In this document: positions 48,701 to 61,088 of the stretch, piece after piece
Numbering within the stretch: position 1 is the stretch's first letter
Layout of the letters: every line of letters starts with the position of its first letter
Assembly (NCBI GenBank): GCA_036874045.1
Contig: CM072336.1
Location: 22,581,501-22,645,500 of the forward strand
Source: Cymodocea nodosa
Taxonomy: Eukaryota; Streptophyta; Magnoliopsida; Alismatales; Cymodoceaceae
Direction of reading: 5' to 3'
DNA length: 64,000 bases
Notes under the pieces: generated by a model
Told to the model about the DNA's origin: nothing
The model's database searches: none
Seen by the model: the letters and a program-made list of their open reading frames with translations, nothing else
Program-made: the position numbers and the translations under genes

Positions 48701-50989
48701 TAAAGGAGAATTGGGAATGGATTAATCAAAACAATGTTTGTTCATCAGAATTCAGAAAGTTATCAGGAGTGATGCTCCAAAATCATTGCAAAGCAAAAAA
48801 TTTAACAAGGTAATTTTAATACGAAATATTCTGTGATATTTCTAGATATTTACCATAGATGTGAAAAACATGATGATGAAAAGTCAAATGAAATTTTTAT
48901 TAGAAGTGGTTTTATGTTTTTATTATCTAGCATTATCAATTAGGAAGAAGAAGCAAAGTAGGTTACAAGACCAAACTACATTAGTCTATCAATTTTTTTT
49001 ACAGTTGTAATTCTTAAGAAATCAACATTTTATATTATCTTTTAAGGTTTTTTGTTAATGTCTTTTGTATGACGTAGCTTTTGTATGTATCTTTAAACTT
49101 TAATTTCTTTCCAAATTATCTATAGCAAGGTTTATTTTGTAGGGAATTTAACTTTTATTTTGTAGGGTTTTAATTTATGTGCAGATTTGTATTTCTTTTT
49201 CAGAATTTGGCATCCAACGCTTGACCATTGTAAAACTTCATGCGTAAAGAAATTAAACATTGTTCTTTGAACACCTATTCTGCAAAAATATTTAAAATAC
49301 TATAAAATATTAAATATAAATTGTAATGCAAGTGTTTTTTGAGGTTCTCAGTGCAAAGTGCAAACACAACACTGATTAGATGTAATTTCTCGAATGACAT
49401 TTTTATGGCTTGTGCATCTTCAGTGGGTAATTGTAATTGTAAGTTACAATCAATGTTTTCATAACTGAACAAGCCATCAAACTAATTTTACTTCGATTTT
49501 GAATTTTTTGGCTGAACCGTTGTTGACATCAGCATGTCATCAATGTTTTTGAGACTTGAAAAATCCGTACCGAAAGCCCTTGTGCCCAGTTCTACTTGGT
49601 CAACTAATTAAACTAATTTCATTCACTGTATGACCTATAAAACTGTGACTTATATACATTATATATTATAAAGTCAAATTAAAATCATTTCTAATATAAA
49701 TTATAAATACTACAATGTAAACATAAGACATATTTAATCAATTAAATTTATCTATTAAATACTAATCATGCCAGGCTTGCTTTTGTTGGGATGGAATAAC
49801 ATAGATACTATATAATAAACAGAGATGTAAGAGGAATTTCAGATTTCGTCTATCAATATGGAAACTGCCAAATATTATCATCATTAGAAATATTAGAATG
49901 CTTTGTAAGAAGTAACGATATTGAATAAACAAGTTAAAGCCTTAAGGTTAAGGTACAGATTTTTTTGTTGAATTTGTCTCATTAGTTAAACCGGTGGTTA
50001 GATCATAGTCAGATGGACCAATTGAATTCCAATTCAAAGTGATTCACACTATTCACTTCAATCGCTAGTTTTTTAAATTGGTTCCATTATTTTGAGAGCA
50101 ATACTGGTCAACCAATTCAACCGTCTTGTTCAGTTTGGTTTTAAAAACGTTGATTACAATAAGACACTGTCAATAATCTTTCAGACATTTGTCCTTGCAT
50201 CTTCTGTATTGACAGAAGACAATGTATTTATTGAAATGAACGTATTCTACATTCTACATAACAGTAGCTTTTTTAGAATGTATGAGATTCTAGATTCTAC
50301 TTTATGTATTGAATTATCAAAATACCCATTGAGTTTATGCATATTGATGGAAATGTATGAGATCAGTTCCTTAACATTAGCAAATCATCAGCATATATTT
50401 GGAATTTTATTTTCTTTGAATTGCAATTTGTATTAGATGGTTCATTCTTGTAATTTGCAGCATAATTTTTCTGGGGATTGGTACACTGGACAGCAAGGAA
50501 ATAAGAGAACAACCCATGTGCACTTGTTGAATATCTCTCACGAGAACACTATCATGCAAGAGTAGATGTAGAAACACGCATAACAGTGAAGCTTATGGTT
50601 GATTCTTACAAGATATAGGAAAATCCTTTACAATGCTGTCAAGGTAGCAGCAAATAATCAAACAAAATGCAATAAAAGAATCTAAAATTTTATGGAAGAT
50701 TGAAGAGCTGAAAATTTTAATATGGAATCATCTCTCCCTCTATTTAGAGCAAAACTTCCATGGAAGCTGCGAAATGAAAAAAATATGATCTACATGAAAG
50801 AGAGAAATGTATGTTGTAAGACTATGCTTCTTTATTTCACTTTTGGTGATATTCTGCAGATTCAAGATGCCAAGGCTTTACATACCATGGAGGAAACCAT
50901 TCCCACATACAACTACAGGAAAATTGAAAAGGGAAGAAGTGAGAAAAGAAGTGCTGTCTTTTATGGGGTTCCTTCCCAGCAATCTTTGA
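42744..50989 (+). CDS. AAE14: AAE14-type acyl-activating enzyme (o-succinylbenzoate-CoA ligase)
   Basis: ATP-dependent ligase predicted to make o-succinylbenzoyl-CoA in phylloquinone (vitamin K1) synthesis. Exons: 42744-42952, 43052-43124, 43378-43552, 45000-45098, 45234-45331, 45520-45713, 46147-46274, 46840-47240, 48601-48809, 50860-50989; GT-AG throughout, 1434 nt, 477 aa. The chosen start gives MLGDDVRAPQHICQCL, like the family N-terminus. Motifs: AMP-binding SGTTGRPKGV across exons 4/5, YLHTAPLCHIGG, GGGSLAAEL, YGLTEACSS, DTGDLGWID, SGGENVYPGE, and the catalytic-lysine region TTTGKLKREEV in exon 10. It is somewhat shorter than the roughly 550-residue relatives, so one small exon may be missed. 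The C-terminus SNL resembles a peroxisomal PTS1 signal. Exon 1 is very GC-rich. A piece of exon 8/intron 8 is copied at 35.3 kb. Confidence 0.92.
43553..44999 (+). other. Intron 3 of the AAE14-type gene
   Basis: 1447 bp, the donor GAAG|GTGTAT and acceptor TGATCCAG|GG fitting the frame. No mobile element or RNA gene recognised inside; the short frames present have no family motif. Confidence 0.6.
47241..48600 (+). other. Intron 8 of the AAE14-type gene
   Basis: 1360 bp between exon 8 (…YPGE) and exon 9 (VEAVL…). Its first 379 bp are the source or twin of the fragment at 35377-35755. Otherwise AT-rich with no feature recognised. Confidence 0.6.
48810..50859 (+). other. Intron 9 of the AAE14-type gene
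   Basis: 2050 bp. AT-rich, no recognisable mobile-element frame. The acceptor ATTCTGCAG|ATTC restores the frame AG|A = Arg, giving RFKMPRLYIPW. Confidence 0.6.
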
Positions 50990-52366
50990 TTGCTAAACAG
51001 TTCAAGGAAATGAAAATAATAGAAACGCATACACCTTAGCCTATTATCTGACATGGGAATCATCTCATACACACATATCCTTCAGGCTTTCTGAAATATT
51101 CTCATACACACATATTCTTGTAATTTTCTTTTATTATATTCTCAATGTAATTTATATTTTCTAGTACCATGCAAGTTGTGAGCTTTGTGAAATTATTACA
51201 TAGAGAGAAATGAAGATTAAGCATATAGAGTTATTGCAGTGCAATATTTTTACTTAAGCTATGGTTGGAACTGTATTTAAGGATTTTAGCTTTTTAAGAA
51301 AAGTTAACTGATTGAAAAACAGTATTTTTATGAATAAAAAATGTTACGATAGCAACGTTAGAAATGCAAGATAATCTCGGTTGCAAATTTGTATCGCCAA
51401 ACATGCTTGTGTGATACATGAAAAGAGTGAGGGAGATTATAACAACTCAACGTTTGGTAGGTAAATTAACTAAAAGTTACCATGTAAATATTTTAGGCTA
51501 GATTGATATTGTGTAAATTTCAAAGATATTTGATAAAGTAGCTAGAAGATTTGAAAATGAATGTAAAAATATTTAAACATAATCTAACAATATTATAAAA
51601 GTCTACGAATTTTCTTTTCTTTTTTTTGCAAAGAAGTAAAAATAATTAAAATTTAAGACCGGTTGTGAAGACACCGTTGGGATAAAGTTTACGACTAAAG
51701 CAAAGGAGGCCATAGGAGGTTATAAGCAGAGTAAAGCAAAAGTAGTTGATTACTTGTCTTCTACCACTTCAATTTCATCTAAGTTCTTTCTAAAAGCAGT
51801 AAATCTAGATTAAAAATTTTCATTTTTAAGAGTATTTTTTCTGTTGATATTTACAATAATTTTTACTATGAATATCTAAACTTAATGTCCATTTCGATTT
51901 CTGTGGAAAGGACAACCTCCATTCCATTAACCAAAGAATAAGGGATCGTATCAATTGATGTACGAAGTGAGATATTATAAGCGAAGTGAGGTCTTGGACT
52001 TATACGATAATTTTTACCATGAATATCTAAACTTATGTCCTTATCGTTAGCTCGACAAGCTTTTCAATGAATCCTAGTTCAAGTTGACTACTTGTAGGGT
52101 AAACTATGGTTTCCACCAATCATACTTCATTCATTGGGTGGGGGGTGAAATTTAATCTAATCATTAATTACTGATGATTATAACAAAAAGATCATGGGTA
52201 TCAACTTTTTTTTATTTTTGAAATTATAACTCGTGACCTAAATAATAAAATATAAATCATTAACCACTAAGATGTACATATTTTTTTCATTCTCATTTTA
52301 TCTCATTTATCTCAACATTTTATTTTTATTGAACAGGAGAAATTCTCTTTAGCGTACTGGGCTCTT
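50990..52366. other. Intergenic region between the AAE14-type and SYP71-type genes
   Basis: AT-rich, no gene recognised. The first part is the 3' untranslated/termination zone of the AAE14-type gene. Confidence 0.5.
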
Positions 52367-52593
52367 ATGTGCAGGCCCACTTGTCCTTTGTGGGACGGCC
52401 TGTGGCCCAAGCCTTCGTGGCGAGAACACGTGGCACTTACACCTCACCGTCCCCGGTTTCTCTCTCATCCTCCCCCTGCGCGGTGGTATTTTTTTCGCCT
52501 CCCTTGCGTTAGAGAGAGAAAGAACCAGGAAGACGAAGACGAAGACGTTCTAGAGAAAGGAGGTGGTGTCGATCGAGGAGACGGAGGTCGAAG
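52367..52593 (+). promoter_or_regulatory. Promoter/5' leader of the SYP71-type gene
   Basis: GC-rich block after AT-rich DNA. It holds two GGCCCA words (CAGGCCCAC near 52373 and GTGGCCCAAG near 52402), a core common in plant housekeeping promoters, and a G-box-like ACACGTGGC with CACGTG at 52427-52432. An AG-rich leader (52510-52590) precedes the start codon. Motif-level evidence only. Confidence 0.4.
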
Positions 52594-55500
52594 ATGAGCG
52601 TCATTGACATCCTCACGCGTGTGGACTCGATCTGCAAGAAGTACGAGAAGTATGACCTCGACAAGCAGCGCGATCAGAACGTCTCCGGGGATGATGCCTT
52701 CGCCCGCCTCTATTCCTCCGTCGAGTCCGATATCGAAACCGCCCTCGAGGTCCATTCTAGACGCATTCCTTCCTTCCTTTTCCGATCCCGATCGCTACAG
52801 CTTCTTATCTTTCTGAGATTTGGTCTCGATCTCGACCTCGATGTCTGCAGAAGGCGGAGCTGGCCGCGAACGAGAAGAACAGGGCCGCCGCCGTGGCGCT
52901 TAACGCAGAGATTCGGAGGACAAAGGCCAGGCTGATGGAGGAGGTGCCCAAATTGGAGAGGCTCGCCCTAAAAAAGGTACGTGTTTCCTTTATCCGAATT
53001 TTGTGTGGCTTGTTCAGGTGAAAAGTGTTAGTTATCTTCAGATTATGTGTTCTTTCTCATGCATTCTTCGTTTAAGGTAGTGGTTATCTATGTATTTCCT
53101 TTCGTACGTCGAATAGGGTGAGAAGATTAAAGAAGATGGAAGAAGAAAGGACAAAACGTAAGAAAAAGTATCATTTTTATGCATATGGGTGTTTTTTGAA
53201 TTACTTTTTAAAAAAATCCATGGTATAAATGATAAAAACAACTCTTAGATGTTTGCTAAGAAAGAGAAGTGAGGAAGTTGGGGTAATGCTAGATTGCTAA
53301 CGTGATACAATCTGGTTGTTGACCGTCACTTGCTGCCTGTCGATGAATCTGGATCTATGCCATGAGGACAGAACAAGAAAGAACAAATCTTATCAAGATG
53401 GCGTTTGGTGGACAAAAACAAAGCTTGATAAAGTCGGAGGACAAGTAGCAGCAAGATTTTTGCGCCTGTTCTCTAATGATTTTGTTATTCAACTTCTTTA
53501 ATATTTATACATAAGTTGCCATGTGCAATTCATGTCGTTGACCAAGCTGTAATCGAAAGTTACATGAGGTTACAAATCATCAGACATGAGGCTACAAGTC
53601 CCCTTTTATGAGGTTACAATTCACCGGACACTAGGCTACAATTCACCGGACATGAGGCTGCAAGTCACCAGACATGAGGTTACAAGTCATCAAACACGAG
53701 GTTACAAGTCCCTTCTATATGAGATTACAGGTTATGGATACCCTTACGTGAGGTTACAATCTCCCATATGAGGTTACAGCTCCCTTAATATGAAGTTACA
53801 GGTTACGAATCCCCTTCTATGAGGTTGCAATCTACCCCATATGAGGTCATGATTCCCTTAATATGTGGTTGACCCCCAGACAAGGTTACAAGTCTTCGGA
53901 GAAGTTAGTCATTAGAGGAGTTGAGCAGCTTGTCTTCCAGCGTACTTATCTATCCCTCCAAAGTGCTATCATTTTTTCCTCTCTTTGAAAGATGCTTGTC
54001 CTCAAGCTCAAAATTGGGGAATTTCGTAATGAAGTCTTGGTAGTCCTCCCAAGTAGCTCCTTCCTCATTCTCCCATTTTCATTAGATCAGTAAGTTACGG
54101 CTTGCCCCTTCCTATTGATCATCCATTGTCCCAAATAGTCTTGTTGGTTGACAGTTCTACTCATTGGAAAAAGTTAAGGACCTTCTGTGGATTGGATTGG
54201 GGATTCTCACTATAATGTGATCTGAGAAGGGATATATGAAAGAATAGGTGGATTTTCACATTTCTTGGGAACTCAAGATGATACGCAACTTGATCAATTC
54301 TCTGTGCTATCCTATAGGGTCTGTAGTATTTTGGTTAGAGCTTCTAGTATGTTCTTGTCTGCATTGTAAGTTGTTTGTAAGGTTGGAGTTCAACAAACAC
54401 CCAATCTCTTTCAGTCAATTCCTTTTCCCTTCAATCTCTATCAGCTAACCACTTCATCCTATTTTGAGCTCTTTGTAAATGGTGTTTGAGTGTTTGGAGC
54501 ATCTCATCTCTGCTTCGAGTCTGTTGTGTCACTTCCTCCACTTTAATAGTTCTCAATACATAGGCTAAGAGGGTCAGCAGTGGTGCACTGTATACAACCT
54601 CAAAAGGTGTCATACTTATTGGAGCTTCTAGTTTGTTCTCCTCTACATTGTAAGTTGTTTGTAAGGTTGGAGTTTAACATACACCCAATCTCTCTGTGAA
54701 TTCCTTTTCCCTTTGACCTCTATCAGCTAACTATTTCTTCCTATTTTGAGCTCTTTGTAAATGGTGTTTGAGTGTTTCGAGCATCTCATCTCTGGTTTGA
54801 GTCTGTTGTGTCCCTTCCTCCACTTTAATAGTTCTTGGTGCATAGGCTAAGAGCATCAGCAGTGGCGCACTGTATACAACTTCAAAGGTGTCATACCGAT
54901 TGCTGAATGGTAGCTAGTGTTATACCAATATTCAGCCTAGTGAAGCCTATCTATCCAAGTGACAATTGTAGTGTGGCAAAAGCAATGAAGACATGTCTCC
55001 AGGCAACAATTCAACAGCTTGCTCTGGCCATTAGTTTTCAAGTGATATGCTGTGTTCAAGTGTAGCTTAGTACCCATTTGGGAGAAAAGTTCTCCCCAAA
55101 ATTGACTAGTAAAGATTACATCCCTGTTACTTACTAGCATGTTTGGGTACACTATGGAACTTCACAATGTTGGTAATGAAGATTCGAGCCACTGCTTTTG
55201 CTGTGTAAGGACGCCTCATGGCCATAACATGAGCATATTTAGACAGTTTATTGACAATCACCATTATTACTATAAAGCCTTTTGAATTGGGGAGCTCGTT
55301 GATAAAATCCATGGCCATGTCACTCCAAGGTTGGTTGGGAATTGGCAGAGGTTGTAACACCTTAGCAGATTTCAGATTATTATTTTTACAATGCTGGTAG
55401 GTGTCGCATTCCTTGAGGAAGTTCTTAACCTCATTTGTGATCCCATTCCAATAAAACTTTCTCCTGATTGCAGTAATAATCTTCTCATATGCTATGTCTC

Positions 55501-58500
55501 CTCCAGTCCAAGTAATGTGCATTTCATCAATTATCTTCTTAGTTAGGGTGGTTCTTCCATGCAGAAGAATTCTCCCCTCCTGAAAGATTAGGCCATTTCT
55601 GATAGTGTATCTCTGTTTGTTTAATTTTCCTTCTTTGAAATGTTGCAGTCTTGCCTTCAGATAATCATCTTCTTCATAAACATGCTGTACTTCTTTGAAC
55701 CAGGTGGTTTGGAGTCTTGATATGTTGCCAGTTCAATAGCTTTAGGTAAAGTCTTGGGTTGGAAGGAGTGTACCTCATACTGTAATTGGCCTTTCAACCC
55801 ACTGAAATATAGACTCAGTGGCAAATCTTCCGTGAGATTTTCTACTTGGTTGTTGTGTCTTTTAAATGTGTGGTGATAGTTCTCTAGATCACTGTCCTAC
55901 TTTAACTTGGTCAGGGCTGCCATCAAATTTTCACATTTATGGTCAAATCTTACCACCAAAGCTTTGGATAATCTCTTACACTGCATGTCCCTCTTCTTGT
56001 TGATGAACCAGTACCCTTCCAAGGCCATCCCATGATGTTGATAAGTTGCGATCATCACCTTCTATTCTTCAAGCACCTGATAAAAATTAAAATATTGTTT
56101 TTCCTTGTATACCCAAATTTTTAGTTCTTGGGTGCCATCATAGTGAGGCAACTTGATAGTGGCAGGTTTGAACTGGTAGGGTTCCTTTTCTTTCTGATTG
56201 CCATACCTCCTCCCCACCCTCCTATCATTGCTTTGTTACATCCTTCTCGACTGTGATGTTGCAACTTTCCACAACCTCTGAAATCTCTCCCCTAAGACAA
56301 TAGTGGTGTAATACCTATGCCTAGATAACTATCGTTGTTAAAAGCAAGATGCACTTTCAAACATTGGGAAGATGAAGTAAATAATGAAATCTATTTAGGA
56401 GTCCAGATGGAGGGAGTGTAAGGATTAATGCAAAGCCTATGAAAATGTGACTTCTTGTTTTGTTTAGAGATTCCAGATACTTGCATACAAATCTAGCATT
56501 AAGTATATTATTCTCTTCTTGCACAAATAACATTTTATTTGGGAAGAATGCCAATAGTTCAAAACATAAAATAATAATAATCATGTAAATAATTGCCACT
56601 CAACTCAATTATAATTTAACCAAATACTAAATTAGCCACAAAGCATAGACAAGGTACAATATAGTCATTTATATATTTCTAATATGGATGTCTTCTCCTA
56701 ACATTCTCCATAATTTATATGTGAATTTGAAGATAATTAAAGGAAAAGGGATATGTAGAGGAGCATTTGTTTATGGTAGGTGTTTTGTTGTTGCATGGAC
56801 TTCCAAGTAAATAGTTAGCATATAGCAAATAATTTCTCAAAAAGAGAGGTTCTACACAATACTAATGGAAGTAGTTCATTAATGATTAATCATATGAGTA
56901 CAGAATTGTAAGAAGACATACATCTTGACTCTCTCTCAGAAGTCAGATGCTTGTAGCAAGATATATCTTTTGAATGTACTTATGCTTCCTTTCTTCTGCA
57001 TTATAATTATTGGAGCTGTTCAGATAACTCCATAAAGTGTCCATTTTGTGGCAAACCATGTTTCTTTCCTTCTTACTTTTGATGTATTGTTTAATTTTTT
57101 CCTCTATAAATGAAGAAAGTTTATAAAAACTAATTGTAGGTCAAGGGGCTTACAAAAGAGGAGCTAGCTACACGAAATGATTTGGTCATTGCATTACCAG
57201 AAAGAATTCAATCTATACCAGACGGAACTGCAAATGGTACAAAGAAAACAGGAGGGGGTTGGGCAGCTTCCGGTTCCCACCCAGGACTAAAGTTTGACTC
57301 TACATCAGGTGTTTATTTTTGAAATTTCCTGAGGAGAATAGCAAAAGATCAAGTCCTGATGAAGCACCATGAATATAAACCATTTATCTTGCTGATCATT
57401 ACTTTTTCAGAAATTTTTGTATTGTTATTTGAACTATCCCTGGCTGCTCTGAATTTGAATGAATTTAAAATTTAGAAATGGTGCTACTTTATGAGAAGAG
57501 TTTTGAAGACTTGAGATGGCTTACAAGAAACAAAGTTGAAATTTTTAAGCTGCTAGTTTACATAGAAACTCTTTCTAGTAATTGTATAGAACTATAGATC
57601 AAAGATTTTGCCTTCTCACAATTTGAACACTGTCCTTGACAAGAAAGCAACTATAATAAACAAAACTGATTCCAGTAATTCTTAGAAAATTCTCATAGTG
57701 TCAAGAAAAGATTTTCTCATGACCTGCTAGATCAGTGGTAAATGGTAATGGTTGATTGAACCATTGTCCCTGATATCCCTGTCAATTATGAAATTTAGTA
57801 AGCTCTCATTATTTGGAAGATTTGGTCCAAGGCATGCTTACTTATAGAAAGGATTAATCCACCCATGATGAGTCAAAATACTCATATGGCCATACCAGAC
57901 ATATACTCTGACCACCTGTTGCACATGGCTTGGGTTAGTTTACAGATTAGGTGGAATGGTAGATTACTTAAGATGATCTACCTTTTCTACGAGCTAAGAA
58001 AGAACTTCTTAGGTGATTTCCTTAATGAATTTTCTTCTGGCAGTATTTGAATCCTGCTCTATTTTTAATGAGCCTTCTTCTTGTGGGACCTTAATCTTTC
58101 TTATCTTTTTTTGCAGATGGTAATTTTGATGAAGCATATTTTCAGCAGACTGAAGAATCAAGTCAATTCAGACAGGAGTATGAAATGCATAAAAGGAAGC
58201 AGGTAAGCTATTCTGTTTTTCCTCAATTTTTTTCTTTTCAAAGACAAATTCTCAGGCGTTCAAAAACTTCTCTTACTCTCAGTAGCGAATGGTTAAGATA
58301 TATGCTAAGTAGGAACTCCTTGGTCAGGACTACATCTGTGTCATGATTGTCCATTCCATTTCTTTTTCTATGACACCATGTATGAACTACATGGATGTAG
58401 CCTCAACTGCACCCCTTAGAAGAAGATGATCTTAGTCGTATATCATATATAACTATGAGAAATCACTCTTAGAACAATATGATTTTGATTTTGAAATTTA

Positions 58501-61088
58501 AAATTCACAATCCCAAAGTTCTAGAGAATCAAATACAGAATTCACTAAAAATTCACATGAAATTCCCCATCCCCACAAACCTCCTCTCCTACTACGACAC
58601 CTTCCTCCTTCCTCATTGTAGGTGAGAATCGTACCCTTACTGTGAACCTTATGTCACTATTTTGAGCAGTTGGTGCTTAACCTTATCCTGATCACATTGG
58701 AAGCCACCACCATTTGTTCACTAAGAGATATGTAATCTACAGTAGTAGGGTAGGTAGGCTAGATCGATGTTCATAATAATCACAATCATTGTTGCCATCA
58801 CATGCAACCAAACCGGTGCAGCCACCATTTTGCTATCATTGTTGCCATCTCTCACCTAAACCATGTCATTGACACCCCACCGAGTATATGCATATCACTA
58901 CCACCACTTCATCCACCACCAAGTATGCCCAACGACTACTAACCGTAACAACTGTCAAAAAGTACTTGGGTGAGATTACGATGGATCTATTATTGGTTTT
59001 GGCCACTTACTGAAGATTGCACTTGAGACGGAAATTGGATGATCTAGTGGAGACAAACTTCTTTGATATGTGATGTCATCTATTAGTGGGTTTGCTCTTC
59101 ATGTTCACCTTAACAACCAATGACTGAAGATTGTGCTTGAAACAGAGATTGGATGCTCCAGTGCAGACAAAACTTCTTTGATATGTGATGTCCATTAGGT
59201 GTCTGATGTCTTGCCTAAGAGAATTGGCATTGGCACATCAAGAATTCAAGACATGATGTCTTGTCCCCTCTCCGGTTCCACACTTGGGAAACATTTTTAG
59301 TGGCATTCGGTAAACAAATTTGAAATTAAATGTAACTTTGGTTATGAAATAATTTGTAAGATGATTCAGTAATACTGAGCATAACTGTTGGACAGTATTT
59401 TGGGTTGTTGTTTCATTATTTTTTACCCTTAAAGTAATAGCATTGAATCATCAATGTGTATTATGATTATAGTTTTCAATAACATGAAACAAAAATCTAA
59501 AAACTGTAATTACCATCAAAAGCTATACTAACATATTTTGTGGTATTAATCTATATACAACACTAAAGATTTATTTGACACATTTTGTTGTACTAAAAGA
59601 CAAAATCCATCAAACTAATTTGAAATAGGACGATATTTTTTTTGAAATTTTCAAGTTCAGAAATAAATGATATCAAAACTAAGATATTTTGTAATACTAA
59701 ACTTGTATAAAATGCAAAAGATTTATAGATGCATTTTGTGATATCATACAAAAAAATGAGTGGTGTTGATTCAAAAATATGCTACATATAATTTTAAAAA
59801 TAACATTTTTTAAAAATCGTCAAGTGGTGATTACATATTGATATCAACTACCAGATGTTTATGTAATTGAACAAATTTTGAAAAATATTCTCTCTAAAAC
59901 AAAAACTATAGGGGTATACATGGGATTTTGTAGGTAAATGTTAGATTATGATTTAATGCCCTATATCATTGTTCCCTAATGTAATGGAAGATGTTTCCTA
60001 TCTCGGACATATATAGTTAGATTAATGATTTTAGAAAATTGCACGTAACTAATTGTAGTTACATCTTCCTTTTTTGGGTTCCTTAGAATTTTCCATGGAT
60101 TTATGTTCTTCTAAAATCATATACACACATGAACAATTTGTTTTCTTTTTGAGTGGTAACAATTTGTACTTGTTTGTCACAGTTCTTTGCTTCTTTATTT
60201 ATAGCCTTTTCTGCCTACATGATAAACTATAATGCATAAAGTTGCAGTATTCCAAAATATTTTGGGTTGAGGTTTGACTTTGCGATTTTTCTTTGTTTAA
60301 GCTAGTAAACATGATATCTGTGGATTCTGTATAATCTACATTAATAATTGAGTTTGAGGATGGCTTCTTGGTGTTCTTGGATGTTCCTAGTGTTTCATAT
60401 TTACTTATCTTCATTTGTGTTCTGAACAATGCACAGGACCAAGGCTTGGATATTATCTCAGAAGGACTGGATACGCTGAAAAATATGGCTCATGATATGA
60501 ACGAGGTTAACTTGTTTCCTAGTTCCTATTGTGTTTCATGACACTAATATTATAAAAAGATTGACCCTTTTATTATTTGTGCAGGAGATAGACAGGCAAG
60601 TTCCTTTGGTGGATGAGATTGATCACAAGGTTTGCTTCTAGATTGCTCATGTAACTTCATAACGTAGAACTAAAATTGCACAAGACAAATGGTATCACAC
60701 AATCCCGGGGACGGCAAAATGTAGAATAATGTGTCATGCTGATGATTATTCTATTGCAGGTTGATAAAGCAACCTCTGATTTGAAAAATACCAATGTCCG
60801 CCTCAAGGAAACCGTGAATCAGGCAAGTGTGCATTGTTTTAATCTATCAATATTATACTCCCTTATTCTAATATGGAAGTTGTCAATTTTGGGTTTCAGC
60901 TGCGTTCTAGTCGCAACTTTTGCATTGATATCATCCTTTTATGTGTGATTTTGGGCATAGCTGCCTACTTGTACAAGTAAGTCATTTGATGCATGCTTTG
61001 CTTCAGCTTGACTTTGGCGTTAGGAAACTTGTTCCGATTTCTTGTTAAAACCACTTTGGTATTTGGGTGCAGTGTCCTGAAGAAGTGA
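52594..61088 (+). CDS. SYP71: Syntaxin of plants 71-type Qc-SNARE
   Basis: Membrane-anchored SNARE for vesicle fusion at the ER/plasma membrane in plants. Exons: 52594-52749, 52851-52976, 57140-57308, 58117-58202, 60437-60505, 60585-60629, 60760-60822, 60900-60976, 61073-61088; 807 nt, 268 aa, matching the family length. The N-terminus MSVIDILTRVDSICKKYEKY is characteristic. A helical N-terminal region (1-100) is followed by a Gly/Ser linker (about 128-150), SSQFRQEYEM, and the SNARE motif (about 175-238) with the zero-layer Gln in EIDRQVP (Q207). The tail anchor is CIDIILLCVILGIAAYLY (about 246-263), then NVLKK. Intron 2 is 4.2 kb and carries transposon and minisatellite DNA. Intron 7 starts with GC instead of GT (CAG|GCAAGT). 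Exons 1-2 are GC-rich. Confidence 0.96.
53563..53892. repeat. Degenerate minisatellite in intron 2 of the SYP71-type gene
   Basis: About fifteen units of roughly 20-24 bp built on GAGGTTACAAGTCACCGGAC-like words (AGGTTACAA, AGGCTACAA, AGATTACAG). The first seven units are regular; later ones diverge and alternate with CCCTTCTATAT or CCCTTAATAT spacers. It sits just before the chromovirus remnant. Confidence 0.8.
53960..56260 (-). mobile_element. Chromovirus remnant (gag-integrase-chromodomain) in intron 2 of the SYP71-type gene
   Basis: Minus strand, opposite to the host gene. From high to low coordinates: Gag (about 56230-55700; ATYQHHGMALEGYW, HNNQVENLTEDLPLSLYFSG, QPKTLPKAIELA). Then directly the integrase N-terminus (about 55690; RYTIRNGLIFQEGR, MHITWTGGDIAYEK, RRKFYWNGI), with the whole protease-RT-RNase H block missing. 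Next come core pieces (DMAMDFINELPNSKG, LSKYAHVM, SNRDVIFTSQFW), then MTPFEVVYSA and a QRAQNRMKWLADRD stretch, and finally a chromodomain-like ATWEDYQDFITKFPNFELED (about 54010-54070). Stops and frameshifts throughout. Confidence 0.85.
54335..54900. repeat. Tandem duplication of about 285 bp inside the intronic chromovirus
   Basis: 54335-54620 and 54622-54900 repeat the same order: GAGCTTCTAGTWTGTTCT, TGTAAGTTGTTTGTAAGG, CCAATCTCT, CTATCAGCTAAC, TTTTGAGCTCTTTGTAAATG, GTCTGTTGTGTC, ACTGTATACAAC. It duplicates the integrase segment around MTPFEVVY. Confidence 0.85.
58203..60436 (+). other. Intron 4 of the SYP71-type gene
   Basis: 2234 bp, GT-AG. Includes a direct repeat of about 90 bp: ACTGAAGATTG..CTTGA.AC.GA.ATTGGAT and TTCTTTGATATGTGATGTC occur at about 59011-59077 and 59124-59192. 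No mobile-element coding sequence recognised. Confidence 0.6.

Noticed and set aside
52465-52755. Minus-strand frame of 96 codons
   Set aside because: Antisense of the leader and first exon of the SYP71-type gene.
53563-53892. CRISPR-like spaced repeat
   Set aside because: Units are adjacent and degenerate with no unique spacers, and the context is a plant nuclear intron.
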